Positions 1 through 10,089 of a stretch of 64,000 bases of DNA are shown here, piece by piece (the stretch's first letter is position 1; the number at the start of each line of letters is the position of its first letter). This stretch comes from Mesostigma viride (lineage: Eukaryota > Streptophyta > Mesostigmatophyceae > Mesostigmatales > Mesostigmataceae), in NCBI GenBank assembly GCA_009746045.1, contig RPFO01000080.1, forward strand, positions 6,579,817 through 6,643,816, written 5' to 3'. The notes beneath the pieces are model-generated. The model saw only the letters and a list, made by a program, of their open reading frames with translations. It was not told the origin of the DNA and did not search any database. A program made the translations under genes and the position numbers.

Positions 1-419
1 AATACGCCATAAGCCATTTACACGAACCCGTTTACTCCAGGAATAGAGGAAGGAAACACACTACACTGCCGTGACCCAAGCCTATATGTGTTAATTCATT
101 TAACACACGCCGAGTGCCCACACGAGGGGTAGAACGTGCATAAATGGTCACCAACGGTCCAACATGCTCGGGCCGACCTGGCCCTCGCCTACAATTGCAC
201 AGATGCGCACAGATGCACGCTGGTCCACTACATTCTACCCAAAGGATAAGGACCACTAATAAAGTACTCGGCGCGACGCCCAACAGCATCCAATGCACCA
301 CAGTACTGCTACGAGGACAACAGTGTCCTAGTACGAACTACACGTAAACCTAGGAACGACCAAGGCAAAGGACCTAATTTACGTCCATAACTACAACGAA
401 TTGTTACGCGATGTATCAG
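1..419 (-). repeat. Partial LTR, inverse of the LTR at 62144-62716
   Basis: This stretch is, in reverse complement, the same sequence as about 62144-62575, with scattered substitutions and a difference around a short repeated segment (the right copy duplicates a block of about 22 bp that the left copy replaces with another short repeat). The outer end of the LTR lies at 419, where TGATACATCGCG corresponds to TGTTACGTCGCG of the right copy. The rest of the LTR and any element body lie to the left, outside the window. Small reading frames here are noncoding. Confidence 0.8.
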
Positions 420-609
420 TGGTGTATGTATACTGGATAATAGTCCATATAGGTAGTCGGGGGTACAGTACTTGGGGGGACAGGCAGGGGACATCCTAGA
501 CCTTGTCGGGGGTGGCGTTGGTGGGTTGCAGCGTGGGAAAAGAACTGGGTCAGATGGTAGATGGATGCGTCACGGTTGTGGCAACGTAAGGTAACCCGTA
601 GCGACTGGG
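420..609. other. Unassigned spacer
   Basis: Noncoding, moderately G-rich DNA between the LTR fragment and the family A element. Its last bases are the insertion target of that element. I recognise nothing else in it. Confidence 0.5.
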
Positions 610-614
610 GTTAC

Positions 615-1096
615 AGTTGGTTGGAGACCCATCTAGGGTCCACATGGGTCCTCAGAGATAGAGGATCTTGTACAGATTACTACAATATACTTTATTGTAG
701 TATTGGGCCAATGGCTGTACTTCACTAGTACTCGCCAATGGGATAACGCCACGTAGAATATGTGGGCGTCTCCCAGGCCTCCACGTCACCGGCTGGTCAA
801 GGGCCGGTGTAGTACTGTCAATAGGACTGAACCGACTATCGGCCTATTATGTATGCGCATCTGCCTTGGTACCTCCTAGAGGATTCTAGAAGTATCTAAC
901 ACGCGGCATGCACTGAACTACACGGAATGCATGTCCACGTAGGATATTCAGCAAGACTGATGAAGGTGCCAAGCGCAATAGAATATATGCGCAACGAAGA
1001 CGAATTATGCAACAACGACAATAACGTATGAGAACAATAAACACAACGTTCATTTCATGCTTTCTGATTTACATCGCATTCCATTTATTTGCAACT
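615..1096 (+). repeat. 5' LTR of family A element
   Basis: 482 bp, repeated without visible change at 6588-7069. Termini are AGTTG...CAACT. It should hold the promoter and polyadenylation signals; I can point only to an AT-rich stretch near 975 as a possible TATA region. Confidence 0.93.
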
Positions 1097-1109
1097 TGTA
1101 TTCATTGCA

Positions 1110-2351
1110 ATGTCTTCGGACGACAATCTTTCAGAGCAGAGGTCTGGCCCTGGTGAGCACGGACCGGCTCAATTTTCTGTCGACCCTGGCCCAGGCGAGC
1201 ACAGGGATGACAATAAGAATATGTCCGACCAGCCCCGGGAGGAGGGCTGCGGGCAGGGAAGTACTAGTAGTGACAACCAGCGTGCGCGTGATAAAGTGCT
1301 TCGGCGGGAGACCTTGCTTCAAGAGGCGAAGCTGCTGTCGGCAATCAAGAAATGGGTTCCAGCCCCGCTGGTGCCTGGTGCTATTCAAGCAGACCGGGAT
1401 CGCTTTGTAAGCTCTCTTGGGCCGTTTTTCCGCAGGCTCGCGGGCAACCGAGACATCATTCCGGACTGGCTGGAGTTTCTTCGTGGAACCCCGCTGGGAG
1501 ACCGCGAGAAAAACCACCCAGAGTGGATTTCGCTGCTGGATAGAGCACAGCGTCTGCGGTGGTCGCCGTTCGAGTTTCTGCGCCGAGCGAGGGAGACTTT
1601 TCTTCGTTCTATCACTGCCAAAACCTGCGACGAGATCGAGGAATTTGTAGATGCAAAGCCGAAGCCCGGGCAGACCATCATCGAGCACCTCAACTCTTAC
1701 TACGACATGCTGGAGAAGCAGGGGCTCCGGTGGCCTGACGAGGCGGTGAATCTCCGATGGATCCAAAACTGTGCTCTGTCCGAATCCGAGAAGCGGAATT
1801 TGGTCGCCAACTGCCGCGGTTACCTGTGCGACACTCACCGATGCAGAGCTCACCTCAAGGAGCTCCTGACGAATCAAACCCGTGTTTCCAGAGAAGGAGG
1901 TGCCGCGGAGGTGCCTCGTGTCGCCATGGTGATGGAGCAGCAACGGGAAATCTTCTGCTACAACTGCGGGCAGCCCGGGCACACACGCCGCGCATGTAAG
2001 GGTAAGGTTGTCGCTAATTCTGAGTCCTTCCCTCCCTGCACTTTCTGTAATAGGACTAACCATCTGGCTAAGGATTGCTACTTTCGCAAGTGCAAGTCTT
2101 GTGGCAATTCTGGACATGATGCGTCTGCCTGCAGGAGCAAGGCGGGCGCTGGACCCAAGGATACCCAGATGGAGGTCCTCAAGCTGCTGCAGCAGATCTC
2201 CCAAGCCGTCAAGAGCGGTGCCCTTCGTGGTGGCGACGCTTCTCAGCCGCGTGGTGGTGACGCTTCCCAGCCGCGTGGTGGTGATGCTTCTCAGCCGCGG
2301 GGTGGCAATACCTCTCGTGGCCGCAAGAGGAAGCAGCAGCAGAAAAACTAG
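1110..2351 (+). CDS. Gag protein of family A copia-like element
   Basis: Structural capsid/nucleocapsid polyprotein, 413 residues from the ATG at 1110, which begins MSSDD and lies 13 bases past the LTR. The central part is an alpha-helical capsid-like region of gag type. Three CCHC zinc knuckles follow: CYNCGQPGHTRRAC, CTFCNRTNHLAKDC and CKSCGNSGHDASAC, the third two-cysteine spacing being typical of nucleocapsid RNA binding. The C terminus has three exact copies and one partial copy of an eight-residue unit GGDASQPR, then a basic tail rich in R, K and Q. The frame ends in TAG at 2349-2351. Pol lies in the -1 frame, which is open across this stop, so a frameshift or internal initiation is needed to express it. 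Confidence 0.9.
   Translation: MSSDDNLSEQRSGPGEHGPAQFSVDPGPGEHRDDNKNMSDQPREEGCGQGSTSSDNQRARDKVLRRETLLQEAKLLSAIKKWVPAPLVPGAIQADRDRFVSSLGPFFRRLAGNRDIIPDWLEFLRGTPLGDREKNHPEWISLLDRAQRLRWSPFEFLRRARETFLRSITAKTCDEIEEFVDAKPKPGQTIIEHLNSYYDMLEKQGLRWPDEAVNLRWIQNCALSESEKRNLVANCRGYLCDTHRCRAHLKELLTNQTRVSREGGAAEVPRVAMVMEQQREIFCYNCGQPGHTRRACKGKVVANSESFPPCTFCNRTNHLAKDCYFRKCKSCGNSGHDASACRSKAGAGPKDTQMEVLKLLQQISQAVKSGALRGGDASQPRGGDASQPRGGDASQPRGGNTSRGRKRKQQQKN
2342..2351 (+). promoter_or_regulatory. Candidate -1 ribosomal frameshift site at gag-pol junction
   Basis: The last gag codons read AAA AAC TAG, preceded by G, giving G AAA AAC. A one-base backward slip would enter the pol frame, which is open from here through the pol ATG at 2390. 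The heptamer is imperfect: a canonical X XXY YYZ would need A as the first base. Internal initiation at 2390 is the alternative. Confidence 0.35.
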
Positions 2352-2389
2352 ATGATCCTCTCTGTTTATATAACCCCTACAGCGTCCTT

Positions 2390-5300
2390 ATGGATGCTGA
2401 TGAGAGTGGACTCATGGCAGATGAGGCCTGCCAGGTGGTAGGGGCTCCAGCAGTAACCCCTACTGACCGTAAAGCTGCCCCAGTGAGCAGCAGTAAAAGT
2501 GCCCCTGTTTGTGGCATTCCTATCCATGCCTGGAATAAAAAGAGTACCCCAGAGGGAACTCTTCCTGTAAATAATACATGTGGATCTGCTCCTGGTTGTA
2601 GACAGATGCCACATGGTGTTGCCCAGGTGAGCAACGTATCTGTGAACAATACATGTGGTGCAGCTCCTGTTTGTAGCCAAGCACCCATTGATATTGTTAA
2701 CAGTCAAGCTCCTCAGAGCAATAATCCTTGTTATATTGATAATAAAAACTTGGACTCTTGCTCTGCCAGGAACGTGGATGCCCGTCCATGTCCTGAAGAG
2801 CCTGAGCCTAATGATTGTATTAATCTTAGGACTCTGGCTAAGAGTTTGCATGATGCCTGTGGCCATGGAAACAATGCCATTAGGCTTGTTCAAGCCATTA
2901 ATAACAAGGCTCTCTGGCAGGCTTATCAAGATGTCAGAGAACATTGTGTGTGCCAATTGTGTGCTAACAAGCCTTCCAAACGTCATGCAAAGCATCCTGC
3001 AGATGGTAGGGGTAATCTACAAGCTGATATCCTCTACTTCACCAATTACAGGCAATTGCCTTACTTGGTGGCTGTGGATGAATGGTCAGGCTACATTGGA
3101 ATTGAACCTATGGCAGCAGGGGATGAGAATACTCTCCATGCCGCAGTTCTTGTTATTCTGCAGAAGTTTGCAGTTATTCATAAGCTGCAGATGGACTTGC
3201 AGTTTAACTGCCTGACCAAATACTCTGATCTGCCTTTCCTAAGGATTGTGGGTCGTGAAGATCACCAAGCCCAAGGCAAGGTTGACAGATATATACAGGA
3301 GCTTAAGAAGTTGGTAATATCCGGGGACTATCCTGAGATGTTTAAACCAACTTTTGCTGTCAGGTGTTTGGGTGCTGCAAAAGTGGAAAACACCATGAAC
3401 AACCGTTTTCATACTATCAAGGTGCGTGGTGTTCCACGGCTGGTCTCACCTCGTGGACTAGCAGGTGGCCTCTACCCTGATGACATCATGCAGGCATGGA
3501 GTAAGCAGAGGTGGGCACAGTATGCTCATCTCTGTGAAAAGGATAAACAGAGAGGAGAATCATTAAAATTTGAGGTGGGAGACCAGGTGATCTTCCACAA
3601 AGAAAATGCTCCTGGTAAACGTGGTTATTGGCAGGGTCCAGGGACCATAACCTCAGTTGACCTGGAGATGAAAACTGCTGATGTGGTCTGGAATGGGACC
3701 ACTTATCATCTGGCTTGGAATAGATTGAAGAGAGATCCAATGAACGTTCAAGAAAATCCCCTGGAAATTATGGCCCCTGAAGAGGCACTTGGATCTCCCA
3801 ATCTTTCCTGTCCACCTTTGGCCAGTGAACAGGCTGGACTCCAACTACCAGAAAGGGCGGCCTCCCATCAACTGGAGCCTACTACTCAGCAAGCTCAGCC
3901 TAAGACATTGACTGGGATATCACAGGATGATATGGATGAAGCTGACTTGTTGGATAATAGGGTGTCTGATCAGCACCGGAAGCTCCGGCCGTTGGAACAT
4001 GGGCTTGAGACCCCTGGGCAGGTGGATAACATATTTCAGTCTGAACAGCCAAAGCTTGGATCCAATTACCCTGGTAATAAGCCATTGCCCTTGGAGACTG
4101 ATGGGATTCCAGCCCAAGGAAGACAAGCTGAGGAGGGGTTGTCCAGGTTGAACACTCAGCTCGGCAAGAGAGGCAATCCTCAAGAGCTTCGGGATATTGT
4201 AAAGAAGCTCAAGCCCTCACTAAAGATTGCCAAAATAACTTCTCTTCTAGAGAAGGGCATGGACCTTGATGGCTTTGATGTGGATACCAAAGCAGAGGTC
4301 TCTGTCACCTCGCCCTTTAATGCTTTGCTGGATAAGTATTCCCTTGAACCCAGTCCATGGACTATTGTCCAAGACTTTGCGGGTAACACTGATCATCAAG
4401 TTCTTGGGAATATCACTATCCCATTCTTGGGTGAGTCTTTGACACTTTGTGTTGTTGATGGCTATAAGGGACCCACTCTCATTGGCCAGCCATTCTTGGT
4501 GACTCCCGGTGTTACCATTGTTGATGGCCCCAATAACACAAAGAGTCTCCTAAAAACCCATTGTGACCCAATTCCTCTGGAATCATTCAGATGTCTCTTG
4601 CCTCTTGAAATGTTCCAGAAGGCAAATTGGAAGACCGCCTGTGTCGGTTCAATAAAAGGAGCAGAATGGGGAAGGGATATACCCCCAGCTTCTGAGCTGG
4701 TAGAACCCGCCCAGCTCAGTGTGACTTCTCTTGGTCTCACAAAAAGGTCATTTGCTGCTCATAGCCCCATGTCCTTTGATGATGTAGACCTGGATTGTCA
4801 CACTTTCGCTGGCCTTGAGGCCTGGCGAGTAGCATTGGCGCGTGCGCTCCAGGAGTGGCAAACGCTGGATGTTTTTGAAGGCATTTCAGAACCTCCACCC
4901 AATGCTCAAATGCTTCAGTTGCGTTTTGTATGCAAGATGAAGAGCAAGCTTGGTGAGCCTCCCATACCAAACGCACGTCCAGTCGTGACCCAGTTCCATG
5001 GTACTACAGACTTTGATAAGGAGGAGCTGTACACTCCTGGCCTGTCACATCCTGTTCTCAGGCTTATTCTTAGTCTGTACCTTGGTGCTTTGGACTATGG
5101 CTTGGATTATGGAGCAGAAATTGATGACTTCACCAGGGCCTTTTTGCATGGTGATCCTCAGGTGGCCAGAGCCACTTGGCAAGCTCAAAGACCCTGTTGT
5201 GTTAAGACCCCAGCATGCTGGATAGCTGAAGTAGGTCATCCCTACATGCAGCCTAAAGTGGGCTGGGAAGGACTGGTCAGCAGTCCAGTCATCTGGTATG

Positions 5301-6319
5301 AAACCATTGCTCCTGCCATCCAGGAGAGATGTCAGATGCAACAATCTCATCTTGCTTATTGTCTCTTTGTGGGGCAATCCAAAGGACAACCCACCTGGGC
5401 TACCTTACATGGAGATGATATGCAACGCATTGGTCCCAAGGGATGGTTGAATGAGACCTATAAAAGGCTCAATGACAAGTCCCCTATTGGTACCAGAGCA
5501 TGGTTTAGTAAAAACAGCCAGGTACCTTACTGTGGCATTGGCTGTACCCTTTTCCAGGATGACAAAGGATGGCATCTTAAGCTGCAATCGGCGAAGGGGT
5601 ATAAAGAAAAAGTAATAACTCAGTTGCCCAAGAGAGTAACTGAGGAGAATGCCCCTACGGTTAAAGGTCAACTGGGTTGGCTGGCTGCCACAACTAACCC
5701 TGACCTGGCAGTACAGAGTAGGATGCCAGACTCTGTTGTTGTAGGAGAAGGAAGGAGGCGCCTGGAGAGCTGCCTCAATGAATCTCCTGACTTGGTGTTG
5801 TCCGGTGTAGACTGGCATGGGCGCATCATCATAGACGCCTACACAGATGCTAGCCAAGAGTCTAGATCTGCCAACAAGATTGGTGCCAGAGCCGGATGCC
5901 TGATCACCATCAGGAATGAAGGCAAACAGCCCTCGTTGGTATACTGGTCCAGTAACCTTCAGAGGAGGCGGTTTGCTGGCATTGACACCGCTGAGTGCAG
6001 GGCATACGCCATGTGCATTCGCGATGCCATATACATAAGAGAGCTACTCTTATGGTGTCTGAGTCAGATAAGACCTCAACCCGTGATTGATGTCAGGGTT
6101 TATTGTGATAATAAGCCCGTGGTCTCTTTTATCAAGAATGAGAGGGCCACTACTACTGACTTGGACTACCTTGTGGCAAAGGAGTTGTCCAGCCACTGTA
6201 TAACCATACATCTGCCAGGACACTCAAATCCTGCTGATGCTATGACCAAGCTTCCACGACTGGCCCTTAATGGGTACCAGTTGCTGCGGTCCATGATGGC
6301 TGGGAAACCCTTGTCATGA
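2390..6319 (+). CDS. Pol polyprotein, family A (INT, PR-like, RT, RNase H)
   Basis: 1309 residues from the ATG at 2390. Residues 1-145 are low-complexity with recurrent Cys. Integrase follows: a His/Cys zinc region (HDACGHG...CQLCAN, about 154-192), then acidic residues D213 and D269 and, where glutamate is expected, D299 in QGKVDRYIQE. A C-terminal beta-barrel-like part runs to about 450. A retropepsin-like segment comes next: DTKAEVSV at D632 and LIG at 697-699, spaced as in retropepsins, although the third active-site residue is K, not G. RT carries DDFTRAF near 913 and HGDD at 1007-1010 in place of YVDD. RNase H shows YTDAS, AECRA, YCDN and PADAMTK. In standard Ty1/copia the protease precedes integrase; here it follows it. 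The frame is unbroken, so the element may be active if the D/D/D integrase works. Confidence 0.9.
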   Translation: MDADESGLMADEACQVVGAPAVTPTDRKAAPVSSSKSAPVCGIPIHAWNKKSTPEGTLPVNNTCGSAPGCRQMPHGVAQVSNVSVNNTCGAAPVCSQAPIDIVNSQAPQSNNPCYIDNKNLDSCSARNVDARPCPEEPEPNDCINLRTLAKSLHDACGHGNNAIRLVQAINNKALWQAYQDVREHCVCQLCANKPSKRHAKHPADGRGNLQADILYFTNYRQLPYLVAVDEWSGYIGIEPMAAGDENTLHAAVLVILQKFAVIHKLQMDLQFNCLTKYSDLPFLRIVGREDHQAQGKVDRYIQELKKLVISGDYPEMFKPTFAVRCLGAAKVENTMNNRFHTIKVRGVPRLVSPRGLAGGLYPDDIMQAWSKQRWAQYAHLCEKDKQRGESLKFEVGDQVIFHKENAPGKRGYWQGPGTITSVDLEMKTADVVWNGTTYHLAWNRLKRDPMNVQENPLEIMAPEEALGSPNLSCPPLASEQAGLQLPERAASHQLEPTTQQAQPKTLTGISQDDMDEADLLDNRVSDQHRKLRPLEHGLETPGQVDNIFQSEQPKLGSNYPGNKPLPLETDGIPAQGRQAEEGLSRLNTQLGKRGNPQELRDIVKKLKPSLKIAKITSLLEKGMDLDGFDVDTKAEVSVTSPFNALLDKYSLEPSPWTIVQDFAGNTDHQVLGNITIPFLGESLTLCVVDGYKGPTLIGQPFLVTPGVTIVDGPNNTKSLLKTHCDPIPLESFRCLLPLEMFQKANWKTACVGSIKGAEWGRDIPPASELVEPAQLSVTSLGLTKRSFAAHSPMSFDDVDLDCHTFAGLEAWRVALARALQEWQTLDVFEGISEPPPNAQMLQLRFVCKMKSKLGEPPIPNARPVVTQFHGTTDFDKEELYTPGLSHPVLRLILSLYLGALDYGLDYGAEIDDFTRAFLHGDPQVARATWQAQRPCCVKTPACWIAEVGHPYMQPKVGWEGLVSSPVIWYETIAPAIQERCQMQQSHLAYCLFVGQSKGQPTWATLHGDDMQRIGPKGWLNETYKRLNDKSPIGTRAWFSKNSQVPYCGIGCTLFQDDKGWHLKLQSAKGYKEKVITQLPKRVTEENAPTVKGQLGWLAATTNPDLAVQSRMPDSVVVGEGRRRLESCLNESPDLVLSGVDWHGRIIIDAYTDASQESRSANKIGARAGCLITIRNEGKQPSLVYWSSNLQRRRFAGIDTAECRAYAMCIRDAIYIRELLLWCLSQIRPQPVIDVRVYCDNKPVVSFIKNERATTTDLDYLVAKELSSHCITIHLPGHSNPADAMTKLPRLALNGYQLLRSMMAGKPLS

Positions 6320-6566
6320 GGAGTAATCTGGGAGCCTGAGCCTAATGCTCCTCCTGTAGGTTTTTATCCCCCTGGAGGTTTTGTCCTCTCTGGAGAAGAG
6401 GTTTTCCTTCAGATTTGGGTTTTCCCTACAGCAGGTTACACCAACCATGCAATGATGAGATGCAAACTCCATAAGACCCAAGTGAGTCCCCATTGCCCAC
6501 ATATGTGAAAGTGAACTGGCCAGGTGCGGCCGAACATCAATGAATACATCTAAGCCTTATCACTTT

Positions 6567-6587
6567 CACAAGGGAAAGAATGGCTGG
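6567..6587 (+). promoter_or_regulatory. Polypurine tract of family A element
   Basis: Purine-rich run (AAGGGAAAGAATGGCTGG) directly before the 3' LTR, the expected primer for plus-strand DNA synthesis. It ends in TGG like the tract of family B and supports the LTR start at 6588. Confidence 0.7.
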
Positions 6588-7069
6588 AGTTGGTTGGAGA
6601 CCCATCTAGGGTCCACATGGGTCCTCAGAGATAGAGGATCTTGTACAGATTACTACAATATACTTTATTGTAGTATTGGGCCAATGGCTGTACTTCACTA
6701 GTACTCGCCAATGGGATAACGCCACGTAGAATATGTGGGCGTCTCCCAGGCCTCCACGTCACCGGCTGGTCAAGGGCCGGTGTAGTACTGTCAATAGGAC
6801 TGAACCGACTATCGGCCTATTATGTATGCGCATCTGCCTTGGTACCTCCTAGAGGATTCTAGAAGTATCTAACACGCGGCATGCACTGAACTACACGGAA
6901 TGCATGTCCACGTAGGATATTCAGCAAGACTGATGAAGGTGCCAAGCGCAATAGAATATATGCGCAACGAAGACGAATTATGCAACAACGACAATAACGT
7001 ATGAGAACAATAAACACAACGTTCATTTCATGCTTTCTGATTTACATCGCATTCCATTTATTTGCAACT
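6588..7069 (+). repeat. 3' LTR of family A element
   Basis: 482 bp, the same as 615-1096 as far as I can read. Followed by the target duplication GTTAC at 7070-7074. The 268 bases between the pol stop and this LTR are noncoding. Confidence 0.93.
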
Positions 7070-7074
7070 GTTAC

Positions 7075-8046
7075 TACAGGGGGCCTAGTAGGCATGGGTG
7101 GGGTGGGGGTGGGGGGGAAGGGGGGGTTGCCCCCCCTAGGTGTAAAATAAGCGAGATTGAAGTATCGCCAACCTCGTAGGAGACTTTTGGTATCTGGTAA
7201 ACAATGAAAGCGAGTGGAAAGATGGACAACGTGAAAATAACATACAATCGACTGCAATGCATGCAAAGAGGACAGAATCAGTAATAAAGCGCGCTGCATT
7301 CAGGCAGCGCTAAGCAATTGAACGGTGAACAATTTAATCCGGAACGCATTGTCTACGCGACTCGCTGCGACTAAACGTGGCATGCATACGCGGGTGCTGA
7401 CTGAAGACATTGTGTACCTGGCTCAGCAAGGTGCGCTTGCAGCCGCTTTCTTAAATATATGCCGCAGGCGCACAATGTAACGAATTGAAGTTTGCATGTA
7501 GTAACAAAGGCAAGAAAAGCAGTGTAGCTGGCTACCGACTACGCCATAGTAAGCTGTATCGGAGTTGGCGCTGCCGATGGCTGGAAACGGATGACCGAAT
7601 CATGCTAAACTGGGGCTCCAAAAGGGCTTGTCATGCATCCTAGTGCGTCTTTTGCTTTTTTATCTTCAAGCATCGTGAGCATGCGGGTTTAGGGGGGCGC
7701 TTATTCTTTCACCACTATCAGCTAGTCGGCTGGACTGCAATCGGCATAGCCAGCGCAAGGTGATGCAAGGGCAGGCAAACTTTACCAGCTCGTTCAAGGC
7801 TCGTTGATGAAATTCAAACATCTAGGCGGCGCGTCTGCAACGGCTCATCGCAATTCGAATTCGCAAGCAGAACCCTCGTTACACGTGGCGCATGCAGAGA
7901 TCTGCTTCGGGCGGCTTGGCGTTTCTCACTGCGTCGTGACTCGAGTACATAGTCAGCCTAGTTATAGTACTCTGGGGGCCTCGAGTTCGGCAGTCCCGGC
8001 CTATTCGGAAATCCCGGATCATAGCGGAGTGCTACTGCATCGGAGG
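7075..8046. other. Unassigned noncoding DNA
   Basis: Begins with a G-rich stretch (7077-7130) and otherwise has mixed composition. A short perfect stem, GCGCTGC with GCAGCGC around 7290-7312, is the only local structure I notice. I see no gene or recognised repeat; it is the DNA into which the gag-only element at 8052 inserted. Confidence 0.5.
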
Positions 8047-8051
8047 CACTA

Positions 8052-8750
8052 TGTCAAGAAAATGGCCAAAAACTTCTCCTAGCTTGCACAATAAATGCTG
8101 GCTATCGGAGGAAAGTTCCGGTACTTGAAGACCTTTGACTTATGGAGAAAAATGAGGCGAATTCATTGGTAATATTCGTTTAATCATTCATCCAACATAG
8201 TCTAGGCTGCGGCCATGAGGCGGCCAGCTGCCATAGCTTAGCATGTCAAGGCTTACAGGACAAATTGCCAGAGCAACATTATGTGGAAAAGCACACCGTC
8301 CCTATAGCCGTCGATTTAGTAAAAATCTACGGCACAGTTAGGGTGCAGGCCAGCCGCCACACAAAACGTGGGTGGCTTGCATCAACACACATGATGCGTT
8401 GGGTCACTAGTATGCAAGTACAAGGACATTGCGCCTCCAGGGCAGCACTAAGTGAGAAGAGGGGTCGGCGCGAAGCGCGGATCCAGGCAAATTTGTACGA
8501 CGGCTACAGTACCGGCAGGACAGTGCTCGGTACGTTACGGATGACAGCAAACAGTGCTGGAAAATATATTGAGTGCCGATTTATACTACATCGGACTTTG
8601 ACCAAGTGGACTGAAAATATAGGTACGTCTGAAAAAGATTCCGTCACACTAGTACAGATTCATTCACGCGTAAACGTCTCGGCCAGCTATTGTAAAGCGG
8701 CCGTAACTGGTCAGCGTAAGAAAGCCATCGGACAGAATATAATTCTAACA
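8052..8750 (-). repeat. 3' LTR of gag-only element 1
   Basis: 699 bp, matching 10453-11151. On the plus strand it starts TGTCAAG and ends TTCTAACA. Confidence 0.92.
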
Positions 8751-8932
8751 CACCCCCTTGGTCGATGGCTGAAGCTGACGGGCAAAAATAAAACAAACAC
8801 ACCCCCTTGCCCACAGAGAAGACACGGCCAGTCTATAACTAGGGGGTACAGGACACCCCGGGGCCCATGAGACCATCACAGGTCAGACTTGCCAGATTAA
8901 CTCAAGCAGGACAGAGGAGATATAGAAAAACT

Positions 8933-9837
8933 TTACAGCTGGGTAGCTAAGTCATCAGTGACCGCGGCCATGGTGTTGAAACAGAAACCAGGTGGAACTT
9001 CTCCAGCCTCCTGAGTGAGGTGGGCCTTGTCCTGGTTGTCACGCGGCCGCATGTTCGGATACTTGCGGTAACAGGTCTCCTGGAGATGCCCAGGCCGACG
9101 GCAGAAGGTGCACCGCTTCTTACTACCCCCGGAGGAGGTGGAGTACGCGGCGCCCTCGGTGTGGGTAGCAGGGTCCACGGGCTTGTTGGTAGGTTTGGCA
9201 GGATCCCGGGGCGCCAGCAGGTCGTCAATCTCAAATACTAGGTCACGGATCTGTTGGAGGGACATGCCAGGTGTGCGGCGGGCAGCCATGGCCGCGCGGT
9301 GCGCGGTCGACAGCCCAGCCAGCAGGCAGTCCTTCCACTCGTCCCAGGTAACCATAACGCCTGCGTCCTCTAGGTCCTGTTTCATCATCATACCACGGGA
9401 CCAGTACTTCGGCGCAGTCTCATTCTGCATGATGGCAATCCGGTACAGTTGACGCTTCTTTTCCAGTTTATACGACTCGGTCAAATACGGCTGGCGAATG
9501 GTAGACTTTAGATGCTTATAGACGGCGCTTACAGTGGGGGGTCAACAGTGCGGGCCTCGCGGATGGCCTGTCCCTTAAGAATAGCCAGCAAGGTGGAACG
9601 CAGAAGCTTGTCAGCCGCCTTGACGTGCTCCAGGGACATATCAGCACTACCATCTAACACCCCCAGCACCCCTTGGGCATCACAGGACGCCTCCAGTATT
9701 GCCTCAAGCTCGACCCAACCCGCGAAGTCGTTGCATGGATCAAAACGTGTCACGTTCCGGAGTGATGGCTGTACGGCTCTGGCACCCACCACCATAGGAT
9801 GCTCGCCAGGGTCGCGAGACGCAGCTGCCCGCGACAT
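8933..9837 (-). pseudogene. Broken gag of gag-only element 1
   Basis: The N-terminal part (9837 down to 9529, starting MSRAAASRDPGEH) and the C-terminal part (9484 down to 8933) are in different frames. The frames can be joined through the G6 run at about 9536-9541, so a one-base length change there is the likely break. The C-terminal part is a copia-type gag helical region (UBN2-like) followed by one CCHC knuckle, CTFCRRPGHLQETC, and it ends ATQL. It would build the particle that carries the element RNA. Because it is otherwise well kept, the shift may be a sequencing error or a recent mutation. Confidence 0.75.
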
Positions 9838-10089
9838 GGTTCAGCTCTCCACAAAGTAGTCACCACACCAGTACAGTGTAATTGCAGCAGAAAGGATAGC
9901 TCCAGAAGAAAAAAAAGAAGGTGGGACGCAGCAGACGCGTCTACAACTCAAATTAAGGCCAGTGACAGGGCAGGCCAGGCACCAGGTCACACTGGGAATG
10001 GTAATAGTTGAGTGCCGCACAGTCGCAACGCGTCAAACAGGAGCGCTCAGTAGGAGTGCTCACAAGAAACCAACAAAAGGTCTCGTTGC

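Larger units (their letters stand above)
615..7069 (+). mobile_element. Complete copia-like LTR retrotransposon, family A
   Basis: Two 482-bp LTRs (615-1096 and 6588-7069) that appear identical by eye enclose gag and pol. A 5-bp target duplication GTTAC sits at 610-614 and 7070-7074. The LTRs begin AGTTG and end CAACT, a 5-bp inverted terminus that is not the usual TG...CA; the duplication and the purine-rich tract before the 3' LTR fix these ends. Identical LTRs and open gag and pol frames indicate a recent and possibly still competent insertion (inference). RT and RNase H place it with Ty1/copia, but the domain order is gag, INT, PR-like, RT, RH. The sequence after the 5' LTR does not match the usual initiator-methionine tRNA primer site. 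Confidence 0.93.

Noticed and set aside
2655-3215. Second ORF overlapping family A pol
   Set aside because: A shadow frame; the pol frame carries the integrase motifs here.
8265-8870. 201-codon open frame
   Set aside because: Lies within the LTR of gag-only element 1 and runs past its end into the interior; the copy in the other LTR has a different end. No domain.
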